9,044 bases of DNA, taken from contig WQRL01000051.1 in assembly GCA_009786775.1 (NCBI GenBank), positions 1 to 9,044 of the forward strand, given 5' to 3'. Below are positions 7,027 through 9,044 of this stretch, one piece after another. The notes under the pieces were generated by a model. That model saw only the letters and a program-made list of their open reading frames with translations. It had not been told where the DNA came from and made no database searches. Both the position numbers and the translations under genes were made by a program. Position 1 is the first letter of the stretch; each line of letters opens with the position of its first letter. This DNA comes from Oscillospiraceae bacterium (GTDB lineage Bacteria > Bacillota > Clostridia > Oscillospirales > Oscillospiraceae).

Positions 7027-7374
7027 TCATTGCTCACAAGCTGTTTTCTCGGTTTTTGCCGAGGAACTCGGCATGTCTAAGGATCCCAGCCAGCGGCAAT
7101 TTTTCATATCCACCCGTCCATCGGGCAAAAAAGGCACGTCCTCCTGAGCGAGAAAAGCCTTGCGCAGCTCGGCGAACTCCCCTCCGGTTATAGTGCCATC
7201 TGCCATGACAACTCTCTGCCACGGCAGGTCATCAGGGCAGTTGCGCATAGCCCATCCTACCTGGCGCGCCGCACGGGGGCTGCCTATGATTCTGGCTATA
7301 TCGCCATAGGAGAGCACCTTTCCAAATGGAATTTGCTCAACTATTTCATAAACTTGTTTGGAAAATGACTTCAT
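7027..7374 (-). CDS. atl: Alkyltransferase-like DNA repair protein (MGMT family)
   Basis: This 115-residue homologue of the DNA-binding domain of O6-alkylguanine-DNA alkyltransferase carries PWQR (51-54) where the active enzyme has PCHR. The alkyl-accepting cysteine is thus replaced by tryptophan at position 52, the defining trait of Atl proteins. These bind O6-alkylguanine and recruit nucleotide excision repair without removing the alkyl group. Other conserved parts are IPFGKVLSYGDIA with Tyr23, used to rotate the lesion, and SPRAARQVGWAMR with the arginine finger R37. The start at 7374 has GGGGG (7379-7383) four bases upstream. The C-terminal 15-20 residues (SSSAKTEKTACEQ) look like a poorly conserved tail. 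It is convergent with the radical SAM gene, 104 bases between the stops, where I see no clear terminator. Confidence 0.93.
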   Translation of the reverse strand: MKSFSKQVYEIVEQIPFGKVLSYGDIARIIGSPRAARQVGWAMRNCPDDLPWQRVVMADGTITGGEFAELRKAFLAQEDVPFLPDGRVDMKNCRWLGSLDMPSSSAKTEKTACEQ

Positions 7375-7431
7375 ATATCCCCCAAATCCGGAAATTTCTG
7401 TGCTATACAGTTCATCCTATCTAAACCATCC

Positions 7432-7579
7432 GCCTAACACAGGCAAGTGCTCTGTGAAAAAGCGGGGCGGCCTTCGTCAGTCACGTCTACCCTGGCATAG
7501 ACCTGACATCGCAGACAAAATTTGTGTTCCAGGACTGCGGCCGCCCCGCTTTCCCCCAGAGCACCCGCCCGTGTTAGGC
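7432..7579 (-). repeat. Long inverted repeat, candidate structured RNA on the minus strand
   Basis: Arms 7432-7472 and 7539-7579 are reverse complements at 35 of 41 positions without gaps. Five of the six mismatches (at 7441, 7445, 7446, 7457, 7458) put A in the left arm opposite C in the right arm. In a minus-strand RNA these become U-G wobbles, so 40 of 41 positions pair; in a plus-strand RNA they stay unpaired. The 66-base interior holds two further stem sets: GTCAG/CTGAC (7476-7480, 7503-7507) with GTCTA/TAGAC (7485-7489, 7498-7502), and GCAG/CTGC (7511-7514, 7535-7538). The whole could fold as a long stem ending in a three-way junction. It lies 58 bases upstream of atl in atl's direction, so it could be a leader, a separate small RNA, or a miniature transposable element. 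I do not recognise it as a named RNA family. Confidence 0.6.
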
Positions 7580-7757
7580 TGGTCTGTGCACTTTAACTAT
7601 AATCGTTACTTGTCACCGAAGTAGCCGCACTGAGGCTGTGGCATTTGATTTCTGAGGGAATTCCGGCCACTGTCACGGAACTGACCGAAGGAATCGAGGG
7701 CTACAGCACCAGTCCGACGGCTGGCTTATCTGAAATGTGTAATAAACGATTAATGAC

Positions 7758-7814
7758 AAACAGCCAAATCTGTGCTATGCTTTGATTCTGAGCATAACGG
7801 AGGCAGGGCTGTTT
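7758..7814. repeat. Nested inverted repeats
   Basis: AAACAGCC (7758-7765) and GGCTGTTT (7807-7814) enclose a second pair, TATGCT (7776-7781) and AGCATA (7791-7796). Both pairs are perfect and share nearly the same centre, as expected for a two-part stem-loop. Role unknown. Confidence 0.4.
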
Positions 7815-7890
7815 CTGTGAGGGCTCAACCAGTTTTGGAAGCCTGCAAATCAGCGCGCTAACTTGCTGCTTAAACCCTCCAAAAAAATAA

Positions 7891-7929
7891 GTAACCGCAC
7901 CCTTTTATAAGTAAAGGCACGGTGCTTAC
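7891..7929. repeat. Stem-loop with bulge
   Basis: GTAACCGCACC (7891-7901) can pair with GGTGCTTAC (7921-7929) if two C bases bulge out, and inside it CCTTT (7901-7905) can pair with AAAGG (7913-7917). The two helices share base 7901, so only one can use it. Confidence 0.3.
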
Positions 7930-7947
7930 ATTGGCTTGAAATCAGTC

Positions 7948-7989
7948 ATTCGGCAGCAAATCTCACCCCTAGGGGCGACCGTCCCGAAT
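7948..7989. repeat. Inverted repeat enclosing a CCCCTAGGGG palindrome
   Basis: ATTCGG (7948-7953) and CCGAAT (7984-7989) form a 6-bp outer stem. Between them is the perfect 10-base palindrome CCCCTAGGGG (7966-7975). It ends 46 bases before the helicase start codon, so it may lie in that gene's leader or be an operator. Confidence 0.35.
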
Positions 7990-8035
7990 TGCTCACATTT
8001 TACATGAAAATTTTTAACTTGTCAAGGACACAGCC

Positions 8036-9044
8036 ATGCAGAATATAGAAACAAAACTTGAATTTTGGAAGAGCAGGTTATTGGATTTGGGCAAGCGCAA
8101 CCGCCTGATAAACTGCCCTCTGCCCGAAGGCGGCTCCCGTGCCGTCCGCCATTCACTACTCATTAATGCTCCCTCACCGCCTGATTTGTGGGCGATGCTC
8201 ACCGAAAGGGATAGCCCGCTCTCTTTTCCTATCCCGTCGGATATGTATGAAAGCGAGGGTGGTGATGGGGCTACCCTGGCTTCGCCCGGCGTCTATGCCA
8301 ACGGAGTACTGACAAACCAGGCTCCCAAGGAGACCCACAAGACACTCCGTAACCTTATGAAGAAGGCAAAGGAGTTTACGGAGGAGAAGGGGCTCAATGC
8401 GCTCCACCTGGCTTTCGGCTTTCTAAACTGGGTTGACGGCGGAACTGACAGCCAGCCTATGCGGTCCCCGCTTTTGCTGCTACCCGTCAAGCTAACTCAG
8501 GATGACTTGTTCTCCCCGATTGTTCTATCCGGCTCCGATGAGGAAATAAGCGCCAACTATTCGCTTCACGAGAGGCTTCATGCTGATTTCGGCATTACCC
8601 TGCCGGCATTCAGTGAAGAGCTGAGCTTCTCTAGCTATCTTGAGGAAGTACGCGCAGTTGTGGAGCCGCACGGATGGAGCATTTCAAACGACTGTGTGCA
8701 GCTATCCATGTTTTCCTTCATGAAGATAAACATGTACCGCGACATTGAACGCAATGCGGCAAAAATAATTGACCACCCTATTATCAGAGCCTTAAACGGC
8801 GAGGCCCTCTATGACAGCACATATATCTCAGAACTTGATGGCTACGAACATGACAAAACAGATCCTAGAGAGGTGTTTTCTGTACTGGATTCTGATTCAA
8901 GCCAGCAGGATGCAATTTTGCTTGCCAAGAGCGGGGCTAGCTTTGTGCTGCAAGGCCCCCCGGGCACAGGAAAAAGCCAAACAATCACAAATATCATCTC
9001 AGAGCTTATTTCAGATGGCAAAAAGGTACTTTTCGTCTCGGAAA
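8036..9044 (+). CDS. Large DUF4011-type superfamily 1 helicase, N-terminal part (runs off the window)
   Basis: An open frame starts at ATG 8036, seven bases after AAGGA (8024-8028), and continues without a stop to the end of the window: 336 residues are visible. The N-terminus WKSRLLDLGKRNRLINC is the characteristic opening of DUF4011 proteins, and FGFLNWVD with SPLLLLPVKL matches the family's conserved early region. Walker A is GPPGTGKSQT (307-316), preceded by SSQQDAILLAKSGASFVLQ, the Q-motif region of UPF1/AAA_11-like superfamily 1 helicases. Full-length relatives usually exceed 1,000 residues and often end in DUF3320 or a Vsr-like nuclease domain; these would lie beyond base 9044. Such proteins are common near phage-defence genes, so a defence role is plausible but cannot be tested here. 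Confidence 0.9.
   Translation, partial: MQNIETKLEFWKSRLLDLGKRNRLINCPLPEGGSRAVRHSLLINAPSPPDLWAMLTERDSPLSFPIPSDMYESEGGDGATLASPGVYANGVLTNQAPKETHKTLRNLMKKAKEFTEEKGLNALHLAFGFLNWVDGGTDSQPMRSPLLLLPVKLTQDDLFSPIVLSGSDEEISANYSLHERLHADFGITLPAFSEELSFSSYLEEVRAVVEPHGWSISNDCVQLSMFSFMKINMYRDIERNAAKIIDHPIIRALNGEALYDSTYISELDGYEHDKTDPREVFSVLDSDSSQQDAILLAKSGASFVLQGPPGTGKSQTITNIISELISDGKKVLFVSE

Larger units (their letters stand above)
7375..8035. other. Gene-poor interval rich in inverted repeats
   Basis: About 660 bases separate atl from the helicase gene. No reading frame with a start, ribosome site and recognisable protein was found on either strand. The interval does hold at least four inverted-repeat structures (separate entries at 7432-7579, 7758-7814, 7891-7929 and 7948-7989). 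No tRNA, CRISPR repeat or recognised riboswitch was seen. It could hold one or more structured RNAs or the remains of a mobile element. Confidence 0.6.

Noticed and set aside
7358..7624. 88-codon plus-strand frame across the start of atl and the long inverted repeat
   Set aside because: It has no good ribosome site, no recognisable protein, and its composition follows the repeat arms.
7397..7778. Direct repeat TCTGTGCTAT at 7397-7406 and 7769-7778 as possible target-site duplication around the repeat region
   Set aside because: Ten matching bases are expected by chance several times in 9 kb, and the repeats do not abut the inverted-repeat arms.
7603..7785. Open plus-strand stretch of about 60 codons (reads EVAALRLWHLISEGIPATV near its start)
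   Set aside because: It looks mildly protein-like and could be a gene remnant, but there is no start codon with a ribosome site and I recognise no family.
7861..7890. GCTAACTTGCTGCTTAA segment resembling a tmRNA tag-reading frame
   Set aside because: No tRNA-like domain, no conserved tmRNA ends and no matching resume-codon context were found nearby.

Overview
The window looks like chromosomal DNA of an anaerobic, amino-acid-fermenting member of the Clostridia. The evidence is a glycine/sarcosine/betaine reductase (Stickland) cluster with two in-frame TGA codons that must be read as selenocysteine, the dedicated thioredoxin system of that pathway, strong Gram-positive-type ribosome binding sites, and a moderate GC content.

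Region 1 (1-3430, + strand) is the reductase cluster: the end of grdE, then grdB (selenoprotein), trxB, trxA and grdA (selenoprotein), closed by a strong GC-rich terminator hairpin. Together these proteins reduce glycine (or sarcosine/betaine) to acetyl phosphate. Component B (GrdE plus GrdB) binds the substrate through a pyruvoyl group and passes a carboxymethyl unit to the selenocysteine of GrdA. TrxB and TrxA return electrons from NADPH. grdC and grdD are not in the window. The two selenoprotein genes each appear as two pieces unless the TGA is read through; both are joined here. A weak AT-rich terminator-like hairpin separates trxA from grdA.

Region 2 (3431-6922, + strand) is a four-gene operon behind a near-consensus housekeeping promoter. 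It encodes a lipoprotein substrate-binding protein, a membrane permease and a short ATPase of the NitT/TauT (SsuABC-like) importer type, then a radical SAM enzyme of the HydE/BioB/PylB type. All junctions overlap by 4-14 bases, so the enzyme is translationally tied to the importer. The transported compound and the reaction are not evident. This is the best candidate for an undescribed system.

Region 3 (7027-7374, - strand) is a small alkyltransferase-like DNA-repair protein, convergent with the operon.

Region 4 (7375-8035) is about 660 bases without a convincing gene but rich in inverted repeats. It includes a 41-bp near-perfect inverted repeat whose mismatches become G-U pairs only if the minus strand is transcribed. 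Region 5 (8036 to the end, + strand) is the N-terminal third or less of a large DUF4011-type superfamily 1 helicase, of a kind often seen in defence regions; it runs off the window.
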